From positions 391 through 64,390 of the forward strand of contig NZ_SZVO01000011.1 of NCBI RefSeq assembly GCF_005280585.1: a DNA stretch of 64,000 nt. Direction: 5' to 3'. The position numbers and the translations under genes were made by a program. Of this stretch, positions 37,016-46,260 are shown piece after piece (position 1 is the stretch's first letter; each line of letters starts with the position of its first letter). The notes under the pieces were generated by a model. That model was not told the origin of the DNA, did no database searches, and saw nothing but the letters and a program-made list of their open reading frames with translations. The stretch comes from Dyadobacter frigoris. Lineage in GTDB: Bacteria; Bacteroidota; Bacteroidia; Cytophagales; Spirosomataceae.

Positions 37016-40000
37016 TTCAAAAACTGATCTTACTTTTCGTTATTAGCAGTGCTCTCTTAACCTGCAAAAAAAAGAATCAGAATAATTTATTTGAATTACT
37101 TCCCTCCGGCAAAACCGGAATCAATTTCTCCAATGATCTGAAAGAGGATGAAAAACTCAACATCCTCACCTACGAATATTTTTACAATGGCGGCGGCGTT
37201 GGTGTTGGCGACATCAATAACGATGGCTTACAGGATGTTTTCATGGGTGGAAACATGGCTGAAAGTCGTCTCTTTCTTAACAAAGGCAATTTAAAATTTG
37301 AGGATATTACCAATACATCAGGAATCACATTGGCTGATAGCTGGTCCCGTGGAATTTCAATGGTCGATATTAACGCCGATGGCTTTTTAGACATTTATGT
37401 TTGCCGGGCAGGGCCACGTTTAGTAAATGAAGATTTCACACTTCGTCCAAATTTGCTATACATCAATAAAGGAAATAATACTTTCATTGAAGAAGCGAAA
37501 AAGTATGGTCTTGATTATGCTGGCAACACCACCCAAGCAGCTTTCTTCGACTATGACAAAGATGGCGATCTGGATGTTTTTCTGGTGGTAAACGTCATGG
37601 AAAGAAAAGGCCCCAATGTAATCCGGCCCAAACGCACAGACGGTTCGGCATTAAGTACCGACAAATTATATCGGAATGACGGAGAAATTAATGGTCAGAT
37701 AAAGTTTACAAACGTTTCAACAGAAACCAATATTCTTACCGAAGGTTTTGGATTAGGTGTTTCCATTGTCGATATTAATGAAGATGGCTGGCCGGACGTG
37801 TATGTTTCCAACGATTATTTGTCGAATGATCTGCTTTATGTTAACCAGCAAAACGGAACCTTCAAAAATGAGATCACTAACTATTTCCGTCATCAAAGTT
37901 ATTCTGCCATGGGTAACGATGCGACTGATATTGACAACGACGGGCTGGTGGATTTTGTAACGCTGGATATGTTGCCGGAAGGAAACACACGGCGAAAAAA
38001 CATGTTCGGGTTAATGAATTATGACCGCTTTCTTTCAGAACAACGGATGGGTTATCAGCCACAATTTATGCGTAATACTTTACAGCATAACAATGGAAAC
38101 CGTCCTGGAACAAACCACCCTTTTTTCAGCGAGATCGGAAGATTTTCAGGCATTCAGGCTACTGATTGGAGTTGGAGCGCGTTGTTTGCTGACTATGATA
38201 ATGACGGAAAACGGGATTTGATGATCACCAACGGATATCCAAAAGATATAACAAACCGTGATTTTGTGGTTTACAGAATGGCGCAATATCAGGAGCAAAT
38301 CCAGTCTGGAAATATTAATAATGCGCCAACCGTTCAGGCTCTGAAAGAAGTAGAAGGTGCGCATGTTGCCAATTATTTATTTAAGAATAACGGAGATCTC
38401 ACCTTTAAAAACCAATCAGAATCCTGGGGTTTTGATACGCCTTCTTTTTCAAACGGTGCTGCATATGCTGATTTGGATAATGACGGCGATCTTGATTTAA
38501 TTATCAACAATATCGATCACGAAGCTTTTGTCTATAAAAACCACTCAGACAAACTTCCGGATCATCATTATCTGCGCATAAAACTTAACGGAACAAAAGA
38601 GAATCCGTATGGTTTTGGAGCCAAAGTGACGCTCTATACTAAAAATGAAAAACAGTTTATCGAACATTCCCCTTACCGGGGTTATCAGTCTACGGTTGAA
38701 AACACGCTGCATTTTGGTCTTGGAAAAAATACGAAAGTAGATTCTGTGCGTGTGGTTTGGCCTGATAAAAAAACGCAATTGCTAACAAATATTTCTTCTG
38801 ATCAGATTTTAAAAATTGATTATAGTAAGGCGACAACAACTCAGGAAATAAAGCATATAATACCAACCCCGATTTTTCAAGAAGTTTCCGAAATTTCGGG
38901 AATTCATTATACACATAAAGAAGAATTATATATTGATTTTAAAGTCCAGCCCCTTTTACCGCATTTATTATCTCAAAACGGGCCGGGAATTGCGGTTGGT
39001 GATATTAATGGAGATGGCCGTGAAGATTTCTACATTGGTGGCGCTTTCCATCATTCCGGAAGTTTTTTCATTCAAAATGCAAAACAAAAATTTATTGAAA
39101 AGCTGTTGACCAAAGAGCAAAAATTTGAAGAAGATATGGGCACGTTGCTTTTTGATGCGGATCTGGACGGTGATCTGGATTTGTACATCGTCAGCGGCAG
39201 CAGCGAGTTCCCGATTGATTCAAAATATTACCAGGATCGTCTTTATTTGAACGATGGAAAAGGAAATTTCAAACTGGATCCATCCGCCTTACCTATCAAT
39301 ACAACAAGCGGCTCATCTGTTAACGCAATTGACTTTGATAAAGATGGTGATCTGGATTTATTTATAGGCGGCAGACTTACGCCGGGTCAATATCCAACTT
39401 CTCCCAAAAGCTCAATTCTCCGAAATGATCACGGAAAGTTCACTGACATGACAGCACAGATTTGTCCGGAATTGAAAAATATCGGTATGGTTACCACATC
39501 ACTCTGGACGGATTTTGACAATGACGGTTGGACAGATTTAATCCTTACAGGTGAATGGATGCCGCTGACTTTTTTGAAAAATAAAAATGGAAAGTTGTTT
39601 AATATAACTTCTTCGACCGGTTTGACAAATACAAATGGTTGGTGGAATAGCTTAACAGCAGGTGATTTTGATGAAGACGGGGATATGGATTACGTTGCCG
39701 GAAATGTAGGATTAAACTCCGAAGAACGTCCATCAGTAACCAGACCGCTTACGATGTTCGCCAAAGATTTTGACAAAAGCGGAACTATGGATCCGGTAAT
39801 GTTCCGGTATGCAGGCGAGAGCTTATACCCTATTCATCCACGTGACGAAATGACTAGCCAGATGAATTTCCTCAAAAAACGCTTCGTTTATTATGGAGAT
39901 TATGCCCAAGCAGAAATGAAAGACATTTTCACAAAAGACGAGTTAAAAGACGCCGTCAAACTGAGTTGTGAGCAAATGGAAAGTATTTTTCTTGAAAATC

Positions 40001-40566
40001 TTGGTAATGGGAAATTTAAAATAAAAGCGTTACCGATAGCTGCGCAATTAGGTCCGGTGTACGGAAGTGTAAGCGGCGATTATAACAATGACGGTCATTT
40101 GGACTTACTTTTAACGGGAAACTCTTATGCTCCGGAATCAATCAGCGGGCGGCTGGATGCGTTTAACGGACTACTTCTTACCGGAAATGGGAAAGGTGAT
40201 TTCTCACCGGTTTCCTCTGCCAAAAGTGGATTTCTGGTGGAGGGTGATGGAAAAGGTTTGGCCGAATTATCCTTGAATAACGGCAGTCGCTTGATTCTTG
40301 CAGCTCAAAATAATGATTTGCTCAAAGTTTTTGCTTCTGAAAAGACTGGGAAAGAAACAGTAAAAATTCAACCTTTACCCACCGACAGCCGGGCGGAAAT
40401 CACTTTGAAAAATGGTAATAAAAGAAGACATGAATGGAATTATGGTTCGGGTTATTTGTCACAATCTTCACGTGTATTAGTAATTCAAAAAGAAAGCTTA
40501 GCCGGTATCAAAATTTATAATTCAAAAGGAGCTGTTCGGATAGTTGATATTTCAAAACTCAAATAA
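37012..40566 (+). CDS. Large FG-GAP/VCBS repeat lipoprotein with ASPIC/UnbV domain (CRTAC1-like)
   Basis: 1184 residues. Lipobox LLTC (C18). About 14 calcium-binding-like D-x-D/N-x-D-G-x-x-D motifs (DINNDGLQD, DYDKDGDLD, DINEDGWPD, DYDNDGKRD, DLDNDGDLD, DINGDGRED, DFDKDGDLD, DYNNDGHLD and others) form two runs, as in integrin-like beta-propellers. Between them, about residues 520-605, is an ASPIC/UnbV domain (YLRIKLNGTKENPYGFGAKVTLY... TLHFGLG... VRVVWPDKKTQ). Surface adhesion or ligand binding is likely; such proteins frequently sit beside SusC/SusD pairs. It ends 7 nt before the convergent gldE stop. Confidence 0.9.
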   Translation: MIQKLILLFVISSALLTCKKKNQNNLFELLPSGKTGINFSNDLKEDEKLNILTYEYFYNGGGVGVGDINNDGLQDVFMGGNMAESRLFLNKGNLKFEDITNTSGITLADSWSRGISMVDINADGFLDIYVCRAGPRLVNEDFTLRPNLLYINKGNNTFIEEAKKYGLDYAGNTTQAAFFDYDKDGDLDVFLVVNVMERKGPNVIRPKRTDGSALSTDKLYRNDGEINGQIKFTNVSTETNILTEGFGLGVSIVDINEDGWPDVYVSNDYLSNDLLYVNQQNGTFKNEITNYFRHQSYSAMGNDATDIDNDGLVDFVTLDMLPEGNTRRKNMFGLMNYDRFLSEQRMGYQPQFMRNTLQHNNGNRPGTNHPFFSEIGRFSGIQATDWSWSALFADYDNDGKRDLMITNGYPKDITNRDFVVYRMAQYQEQIQSGNINNAPTVQALKEVEGAHVANYLFKNNGDLTFKNQSESWGFDTPSFSNGAAYADLDNDGDLDLIINNIDHEAFVYKNHSDKLPDHHYLRIKLNGTKENPYGFGAKVTLYTKNEKQFIEHSPYRGYQSTVENTLHFGLGKNTKVDSVRVVWPDKKTQLLTNISSDQILKIDYSKATTTQEIKHIIPTPIFQEVSEISGIHYTHKEELYIDFKVQPLLPHLLSQNGPGIAVGDINGDGREDFYIGGAFHHSGSFFIQNAKQKFIEKLLTKEQKFEEDMGTLLFDADLDGDLDLYIVSGSSEFPIDSKYYQDRLYLNDGKGNFKLDPSALPINTTSGSSVNAIDFDKDGDLDLFIGGRLTPGQYPTSPKSSILRNDHGKFTDMTAQICPELKNIGMVTTSLWTDFDNDGWTDLILTGEWMPLTFLKNKNGKLFNITSSTGLTNTNGWWNSLTAGDFDEDGDMDYVAGNVGLNSEERPSVTRPLTMFAKDFDKSGTMDPVMFRYAGESLYPIHPRDEMTSQMNFLKKRFVYYGDYAQAEMKDIFTKDELKDAVKLSCEQMESIFLENLGNGKFKIKALPIAAQLGPVYGSVSGDYNNDGHLDLLLTGNSYAPESISGRLDAFNGLLLTGNGKGDFSPVSSAKSGFLVEGDGKGLAELSLNNGSRLILAAQNNDLLKVFASEKTGKETVKIQPLPTDSRAEITLKNGNKRRHEWNYGSGYLSQSSRVLVIQKESLAGIKIYNSKGAVRIVDISKLK

Positions 40567-40573
40567 ACGGTCT

Positions 40574-41890
40574 CTAACCTACCAGAACTCTTACTTTTTT
40601 AATCCTTTTCTTATCGGCCGACTGCACTTTGAAAGTAATATCCCGGTGTGTTGCAATTTCACCCGTTCGAGGCAATCTTGAAAAAAGTTCGAGCAAAAGT
40701 CCGGCTAAGGATTCACTGTTTCCACGAACTTCGTCAAAATAATCTGATTCCAGATTCAGGATTCTACATAAATCGTTGATCAAAACCATACCTTCAAAAA
40801 CATACGTATTTTCATCAACCTTGGTGTAATTCACTTCATCTTCTTCATCGTATTCATCATTAATATCACCAAAAATCTCTTCAATAATATCTTCCAAAGT
40901 TATCAAACCACTCGTTCCTCCGTATTCATTGATAACGATAGCCATATGCACACGACGACTTTGGAAGTCTTTCATCAAATCATCCAGTCGCTTGCTTTCC
41001 GGAATCAGATAAGGAATACGAAGTAATTTTTGCCAGTTAAAATGTTCGTTATGATGTAAGTGCGGCAATAGATCTTTCACATTCAAAATACCTTCAACGC
41101 TATCCAGAGTATCTCTGAAAACCGGAACACGCGAATATCCTGATTTATTGATTTTATCCATTAGTTCATGGAAATTCAATTCGATGTCAAAAGCGTTGAT
41201 GTTCATACGCGGCTGCATTGCTTTTCTGGCATTGGTTTGCCGGAAATTTGCTAGCCCTCTTAACAAATCGGTTTCTTCTTCGCTTTCCGCTTTTGCTTCC
41301 AGTCTTTCAGTGGAAATTTCTGACCCTTCCGGAGTTAAAATTCCAAAAAAGTAGCCAAGTTTTGTAATGGGTTTCGTTAACGGCTCACATACTTTGATGA
41401 CAAAATGCGTGGTCCCGGCTATTTTGGGAATAAACTCAGCGGCATTTCTGGCTGCATGAAATCTTATAATTACGTCCAGCCAAATCCAGAAAGCCAAAGT
41501 TCCCAAGGAAATCCATTGAAAAATAGTTTCCTCATTATTCTGAACTTGCAGCCAGGTGAACCTTGCAGCCAGTAACAAAGCGAGCAATGTTACTCCGCGC
41601 TGAATAATAGAAAGTGCTAATTGCTGAATGCGTGTTGGCAGATGTCCGTCGGAAACTCCTTTTCGTTCCCAAGGATTTTCCATCGCGCCGGCTGTTGCGT
41701 AAGAGGCTCTGATTCCGGAAAGAAAGAGCGATACAGCCAAGAGTAGGAAGACAAGAATTAATTCGTAAACGGCAAAACGGTCAATGGGTATAACCATCCC
41801 TGTTATTAAAGGAAGCGCACTTTTGACGGGATAAAAAATCCCAGTACGCTTTCGGGACAACGGATCGTCACTGTCGGCAGTTTCTTTCAC
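40574..41890 (-). CDS. gldE: GldE-like CBS/CorC membrane protein (gliding motility-associated)
   Basis: 438 residues from a GTG at 41890; the methionine at residue 32 is another possible start. The N-terminal membrane part has about three helices (45-66, 95-115 and 128-148) in the place of a DUF21/CNNM domain, but its usual SGSE motif is degenerate (LSGIRASYA). Two CBS domains follow (AMQPRMNINAFDI..., YSRVPVFRDTLDSVEGILNVKDLLP; HMAIVINEYGGTSGLITLEDIIEEIFGDI) and a CorC/HlyC transporter-associated domain at the C-terminus. The neighbourhood ssb-mutY supports gldE. Its usual partner gldD is not in the adjacent position. Confidence 0.85.
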   Translation of the reverse strand: MKETADSDDPLSRKRTGIFYPVKSALPLITGMVIPIDRFAVYELILVFLLLAVSLFLSGIRASYATAGAMENPWERKGVSDGHLPTRIQQLALSIIQRGVTLLALLLAARFTWLQVQNNEETIFQWISLGTLAFWIWLDVIIRFHAARNAAEFIPKIAGTTHFVIKVCEPLTKPITKLGYFFGILTPEGSEISTERLEAKAESEEETDLLRGLANFRQTNARKAMQPRMNINAFDIELNFHELMDKINKSGYSRVPVFRDTLDSVEGILNVKDLLPHLHHNEHFNWQKLLRIPYLIPESKRLDDLMKDFQSRRVHMAIVINEYGGTSGLITLEDIIEEIFGDINDEYDEEDEVNYTKVDENTYVFEGMVLINDLCRILNLESDYFDEVRGNSESLAGLLLELFSRLPRTGEIATHRDITFKVQSADKKRIKKVRVLVG

Positions 41891-41976
41891 AAAGAGTAAG
41901 AAAAGTTCATAATAAACCTTGCAGGTCCACGTGCAGAAGTAAAGGCCGTGGCGCTATGCAATATAAGAATTCTATC

Positions 41977-41984
41977 CAAAAATA
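41977..41984 (-). promoter_or_regulatory. Possible gldE promoter -7 element
   Basis: Minus strand TATTTTTG fits TAnnTTTG and lies between ssb and gldE; no clear -33. Confidence 0.3.
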
Positions 41985-42046
41985 GTATTGCTAATTTCAT
42001 CATAGATGGAAATAAACATGATTTTCGGATAGAATTCCGTTGAAAA

Positions 42047-42523
42047 TCAGAATGGTAAATCGTCATCGTCATTTCCAGCTGCCATCGATGGCGGAATTGG
42101 ATCTGAAGATCGTGGTGCCTGATTTTGTTTTGGAGCTGATGACTGGGCATTATTTGGAGTACCTTGATTGTTATTTTCTGCTCCGCCAGAATTTGGCCCT
42201 CCCAACAATGTCATACTATTTGCACGAATGGTCACGCCGGATTTCTGCACACCTTCTTTATCCGTCCAGTTATCTGTACGAAGCCGTCCCTCTATATAAA
42301 CAGAATTGCCTTTTTTGAGATATTTCTCAGCGACTTTCGCAAGTCCTTCCCATAGCTCAATGCGGTGCCATTCCGTATTCTCAACTCTCTCGCCGCTTTT
42401 GTTTGTGTATGCTTCGGTTGTAGCAATACTGAATTTTGCTACCGCAGATCCGCTTTCCAGATAACGAACTTCCGGATCGCTGCCTAAATTTCCAATAAGG
42501 ATTACTTTGTTAACACTTGCCAT
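42047..42523 (-). CDS. ssb: Single-stranded DNA-binding protein
   Basis: 158 residues. OB-fold (about 1-108) beginning ASVNKVILIGNLGSDPEVRYLESG, with NTEWHRIELWEGLAKVAEKYLKKGNSVYIEGRL. A disordered Gln/Asn/Pro/Ser linker follows, then the conserved acidic tip DDDDLPF that docks repair and replication partners. All parts are present and the length is normal. It sits between gldE and an inserted oxidoreductase gene. Confidence 0.97.
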   Translation of the reverse strand: MASVNKVILIGNLGSDPEVRYLESGSAVAKFSIATTEAYTNKSGERVENTEWHRIELWEGLAKVAEKYLKKGNSVYIEGRLRTDNWTDKEGVQKSGVTIRANSMTLLGGPNSGGAENNNQGTPNNAQSSAPKQNQAPRSSDPIPPSMAAGNDDDDLPF

Positions 42524-42648
42524 GATTTTGTGCGCTTGTGATGATTGTGGATAATTAAATTCAATATACCGGATATTAGTTCAAATATGCAAATTCAAAT
42601 TTCGCATAAATTGAACATACCTGTTTTCCAGTTATCTGAATCGGATTT

Positions 42649-43839
42649 TCAAATATCATGTTCACTAATTTTCCCTGTTTTTTTATTTTTCAGGATTAGT
42701 TTATTGCGGCCATCGTGCGTTACCTCCTGTTTGATCAGATAATGTTCCTCATCATATTCAACATAATTTGATGGCTTGGTAACGCCTTCCTGACCACGCC
42801 AGACAGGCAGCTCAACTTTCTCCCACAACTTCGTCTTTGAGGATCGATAGGCAGCATCAATTACAGCATTGACAACATAACCGTCGTAAAAAGTTTCGGC
42901 AGCGTCCCGGCCTTCTTCTGCCGCATTAAACATATCTGTAAACATATGGTTGTAGCCCAGATCATTCACCTCATCGCCGACAGGAAAAAGCCAGCCGCTT
43001 TTACTTTCCGCTTTTTCCGCTACATAATCGCCGCCACTGCCGGAACTATACATTTCAAATCCAGTGCGAAGAAAATTGTTGATCCAGATCGTTCCTTCTG
43101 TTCCCATGACCTCATCACGTAAATCCATCCCACCCCGGAAAGTCCAGCTCACTTCGAATTGTCCTATCGCTCCGTTTTCATATTTAACCAAAGCAATCGC
43201 ATGATCTTCGGCATCAATCGGCTTCACCTGCGTATCTGCCCAACACATTACTTCTACCGGACGAATATCTTTCCCTATAAAGTTTCTGGAAATTTCGATG
43301 CAGTGGCATCCTAAATCCAGAATACATCCACCGCCGGCTTGTTCGATATCCCAAAACCATTCACTGTGCGGGCCAGGATGTGCTTCTCTGGATTTCGCCC
43401 AGATGATCCTGCCCAAAGCTCCGGTTTTGACGCTTTCCAGCGCCTTCAAAAATTTCGGACTATAACAAAGATCTTCTAAATAACCGGCGAAAATTCCGGC
43501 TTCTTCCACAGCCCGCATCATACGAAGTGCTTCATCGGCATTTCTTCCTAAAGGTTTTGTGGAAACAACGGCCTTTTTATGTTTTGCACAAAGCATCACG
43601 GCCTCTTCGTGAAGATTATTTGGCAGCGCAATGCATACCATATTTACGCTTGGGCTGGAAATAATCTCCTCCATACTTATGGACCAAAAATCACAACCAT
43701 AATCATCCGCGAATTTCTTTGCGCTTTCTTCCCGACGCGCATAAATCGCAACAACCCGATCGCGGCCGCGCTGACCATGAATAGATTCCGCATAAAAACG
43801 CCCGATGAATCCGGAACCGAGCATGGCAATTTTCTGCAT
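42649..43839 (-). CDS. Gfo/Idh/MocA-family oxidoreductase
   Basis: 396 residues. N-terminal Rossmann fold with dinucleotide motif MLGSGFIGRFYAESI, then VCIALPNNLHEEAV and the catalytic-site motif VVSTKPLGRNADEA (the family's E-K-P lysine is present, with T in place of E). The C-terminal GFO domain includes ILDLGCHCIEISRNF with the histidine near the active site. Probably NAD(P)-dependent oxidation of a sugar or inositol. Substrate unknown. It is followed upstream by a PhyH gene on the same strand, separated by a palindrome-rich spacer. Confidence 0.92.
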   Translation of the reverse strand: MQKIAMLGSGFIGRFYAESIHGQRGRDRVVAIYARREESAKKFADDYGCDFWSISMEEIISSPSVNMVCIALPNNLHEEAVMLCAKHKKAVVSTKPLGRNADEALRMMRAVEEAGIFAGYLEDLCYSPKFLKALESVKTGALGRIIWAKSREAHPGPHSEWFWDIEQAGGGCILDLGCHCIEISRNFIGKDIRPVEVMCWADTQVKPIDAEDHAIALVKYENGAIGQFEVSWTFRGGMDLRDEVMGTEGTIWINNFLRTGFEMYSSGSGGDYVAEKAESKSGWLFPVGDEVNDLGYNHMFTDMFNAAEEGRDAAETFYDGYVVNAVIDAAYRSSKTKLWEKVELPVWRGQEGVTKPSNYVEYDEEHYLIKQEVTHDGRNKLILKNKKTGKISEHDI

Positions 43840-43888
43840 AATTATTAATATGGTTAGTTTTTATAAAAGAGAATCTCAGGTTTATTGC

Positions 43889-44031
43889 GGTGCTCTGCAC
43901 CTTGAAAAATCTTTTTCTTCTCAATTTCTACAATTATTGGGGTACTCTGTACCTCTGCCAGATAAGGTGCCGAGCACCAAAATATTTGTAGAAATATATT
44001 AGCCCAAATCGAGCCAAAGGTGCAGAGCACC
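43889..44031. repeat. Cluster of four 13-nt palindromes (REP-like element)
   Basis: Four units of form GGTxC-NNN-GxACC: GGTGC-TCT-GCACC (43889-43901), GGTAC-TCT-GTACC (43941-43953), GGTGC-CGA-GCACC (43966-43978) and GGTGC-AGA-GCACC (44019-44031). The second unit carries a base-pair swap on both arms, so pairing is kept. The inner two are framed by an inverted repeat, TTTCTACAA (43925-43933) and TTGTAGAAA (43986-43994). The whole spacer can fold into one large branched structure. Confidence 0.8.
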
Positions 44032-44058
44032 GAAATAATTCATTTCAATAAACTTTCC

Positions 44059-44916
44059 TCAATTCGTTTTTACATCTTTCTCCCACCCTGTGGTTTTCAA
44101 TGCTGGGTCATCCTCCTTTTTCAAAAAGTCAGCGTTTCCAAATGGGGTAGCGTTCCATTCTGTAATAGCATGATCAGGAACGATATCTACCGGAATTCGC
44201 CAGGAAGTGGACGTTTCGGCATATGCTAAATTCGATTGTAAATTGTAACAAGAAATCAATGACCAGCGAGGTTTATCGGATAAATTTGCTTCGGAACGAT
44301 GCATGAGATTACTGTGAAAAAATAACGCGTCGCCCGGTTCAATTTCACAATAGATCAAATCCATGGTTTCCAGTGCATTATTGACCATCGTCATATCCGC
44401 GCCAACTTGTTCGCCCGCAAAACCGTGATTGACTCTGCCCAACTTATGTGAACCTTTGATGATCTGCAAACATCCATTTTCTTTATTAGCAGACGTCAAA
44501 GCAATCATCACACTCATCATTTGATCGGGAAATAGAAATTGATTTTTATACCAATATCCATAGTCCTGATGCCATTCCCAGGCTCCACCGACCTTTGGTT
44601 CTTTCTGCATCAGTTTGGTATGAAAATGACAAACTGCACTTTCCTGACCCAACAACTGAGCAACTGAATTTATCATTCGCTCGCTTCGGATCAGGTAACC
44701 GAAAACATCATTTCCCGGAGTAAACCACAGAGACAACTTTGTTTTCTTCCCGGTCTGATCGTTCAAATCCATTGCATTTTTCTGCATGATGGAATTTTCA
44801 ATTGCGCTGTTATATAGTTTGTCAATTTCCTCCTGAGAAAAAAGATTTTTGACTACCAAAAAGCCATCGCGGTGATAGGCTTCAATTTGTTCTTCATTTA
44901 AATTGATCTTCGCCAT
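44059..44916 (-). CDS. Phytanoyl-CoA dioxygenase (PhyH) family protein
   Basis: 285 residues. Fe(II)/2-oxoglutarate oxygenase fold. The metal-binding HxD is in WEWHQDYGYWY, the distal His in LFFHSNLMHRSEANLS, and the 2-oxoglutarate-binding Arg follows in KPRWSLISCYN. The N-terminus LNEEQIEAYHRDGFLVVKNLF is typical of the family. The substrate is unknown. Probably functionally linked to the oxidoreductase gene downstream on the same strand. Confidence 0.9.
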   Translation of the reverse strand: MAKINLNEEQIEAYHRDGFLVVKNLFSQEEIDKLYNSAIENSIMQKNAMDLNDQTGKKTKLSLWFTPGNDVFGYLIRSERMINSVAQLLGQESAVCHFHTKLMQKEPKVGGAWEWHQDYGYWYKNQFLFPDQMMSVMIALTSANKENGCLQIIKGSHKLGRVNHGFAGEQVGADMTMVNNALETMDLIYCEIEPGDALFFHSNLMHRSEANLSDKPRWSLISCYNLQSNLAYAETSTSWRIPVDIVPDHAITEWNATPFGNADFLKKEDDPALKTTGWEKDVKTN

Positions 44917-45021
44917 CGTTTTGAATCGTTATTTGTTCAGTACAAATTCATATTATTAAAAACACAATTCTGTTTAACAATACTCATATCAAACTGAAAA
45001 ATAACTTTGCAAGAATAACGT

Positions 45022-46101
45022 CTATAAAAACAGTTCCTCTTTCAATACCGTATCCATTAAAATAGGTTTTGGCAATTCTTCAATTTCATTTTTGGAATAA
45101 AATGCCATGCCTAATGGCAGATCTACAACTTCATTTTCGGCAATTGTAATCCACCAGAACCTTACAGTCAATCTTTGATGCGTAAGTAAATGTGTGTATT
45201 CTTTCAAAACCTGCCGCAATTGTCCCTTTTGTTTCCAGTCTTCCAGAAATTTATCTTCCGGCAGATCGTCAGGATTATTGATATCTGCCAGGGATTCGAT
45301 CAAATAAAAATCATACAGACCCTTCCATATATCTTTTTTCAAGCGCTCATGCATCGCCAGACTTTCGCCCTTTTGTAAAATAAAATAATTGAAATACCGG
45401 TTTTTCACCGCATTCTTTTTCATCTTGACCGGAAGCTTGTTCTGCATATTAAACTCGTATGCATAACACATATAAGTAAAAGGACAAACGGAACAATTCG
45501 GCGAAGCAGGTACACATTGCAATGCACCAAATTCAATCATTGCCTGATTGTAAGTAGCAGGATCGTCCTGAGGAATAATCTGTTTTGCCAGATTTGTGAA
45601 TTCATTTTTTGCTCCTGAACTTAATATATCAGTAAAAATTCCAAACAAACGAGACATCACCCGATACACATTTCCGTCTATAGCAGGCACAGCCTCATTG
45701 AAAGCAAAAGAAGCGATCGCAGCAGCCGTGTAAGCGCCTAGACCTTTCAGCTTGGCAAGTTTTATAGACGTTTCCGGAAATTTACCTTCGCATTCTTCCA
45801 CAATGTGACGCGCAGTATAATGCATATTTCTGGCGCGTGAATAATACCCCAAGCCCTGCCAAAGTCTTAACACATCCCGCTCATCAGCAGCTGCCAAATC
45901 AAATACTGTCGGATAGGTAATCAGGAACTTTTCATAATACGGAGTGCCCTGAGTTACACGTGTTTGTTGCAAGATTATCTCCGAAAGCCAAATTTTATAT
46001 GGATCCGTAGTTTGTCTCCAAAGCAGCGGACGGTGGTTTTCGAGGTACCAGGATTTGAGTTTTGCGTTAAATTCAAGTAGTTGTAAATGATCGGGTAGCA
46101 T
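45022..46101 (-). CDS. mutY: A/G-specific adenine glycosylase
   Basis: 359 residues from ATG 46101; a GTG 21 nt upstream is also in frame but gives a non-typical extension. Removes adenine opposite 8-oxoguanine. The catalytic Glu is in IWLSEIILQQTRVTQ. The helix-hairpin-helix and catalytic Asp are in LKGLGAYTAAAIASFAFNEAVPAIDGNVYRV. The [4Fe-4S] cysteines are in CVPASPNCSVCPFTYMC. The C-terminal NUDIX-like domain recognises 8-oxoG. Divergent from HU. Confidence 0.96.
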   Translation of the reverse strand: MLPDHLQLLEFNAKLKSWYLENHRPLLWRQTTDPYKIWLSEIILQQTRVTQGTPYYEKFLITYPTVFDLAAADERDVLRLWQGLGYYSRARNMHYTARHIVEECEGKFPETSIKLAKLKGLGAYTAAAIASFAFNEAVPAIDGNVYRVMSRLFGIFTDILSSGAKNEFTNLAKQIIPQDDPATYNQAMIEFGALQCVPASPNCSVCPFTYMCYAYEFNMQNKLPVKMKKNAVKNRYFNYFILQKGESLAMHERLKKDIWKGLYDFYLIESLADINNPDDLPEDKFLEDWKQKGQLRQVLKEYTHLLTHQRLTVRFWWITIAENEVVDLPLGMAFYSKNEIEELPKPILMDTVLKEELFL

Positions 46102-46186
46102 AACGTTTTGACTTATATACACTGTTTTTTAACCAATTAGAAAAAAAATGAAAATGCTAACCTTTTAAATTATGGTAAAATTACCC

Positions 46187-46194
46187 TACCTTTG
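46187..46194 (+). promoter_or_regulatory. HU gene promoter
   Basis: TACCTTTG is a strict TAnnTTTG match, with a T-rich -33 region (CCTTTTAAAT, 46161-46170) about 20 nt upstream. An AGGAGG at 46211-46216 lies 44 nt before the GTG start, too far to act as its ribosome site. Confidence 0.65.
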
Positions 46195-46260
46195 TGTTCC
46201 CAAAATTTAGAGGAGGAAATAAATAAACGAAATAATATCCACTTAAAGTAAACAATCAAA

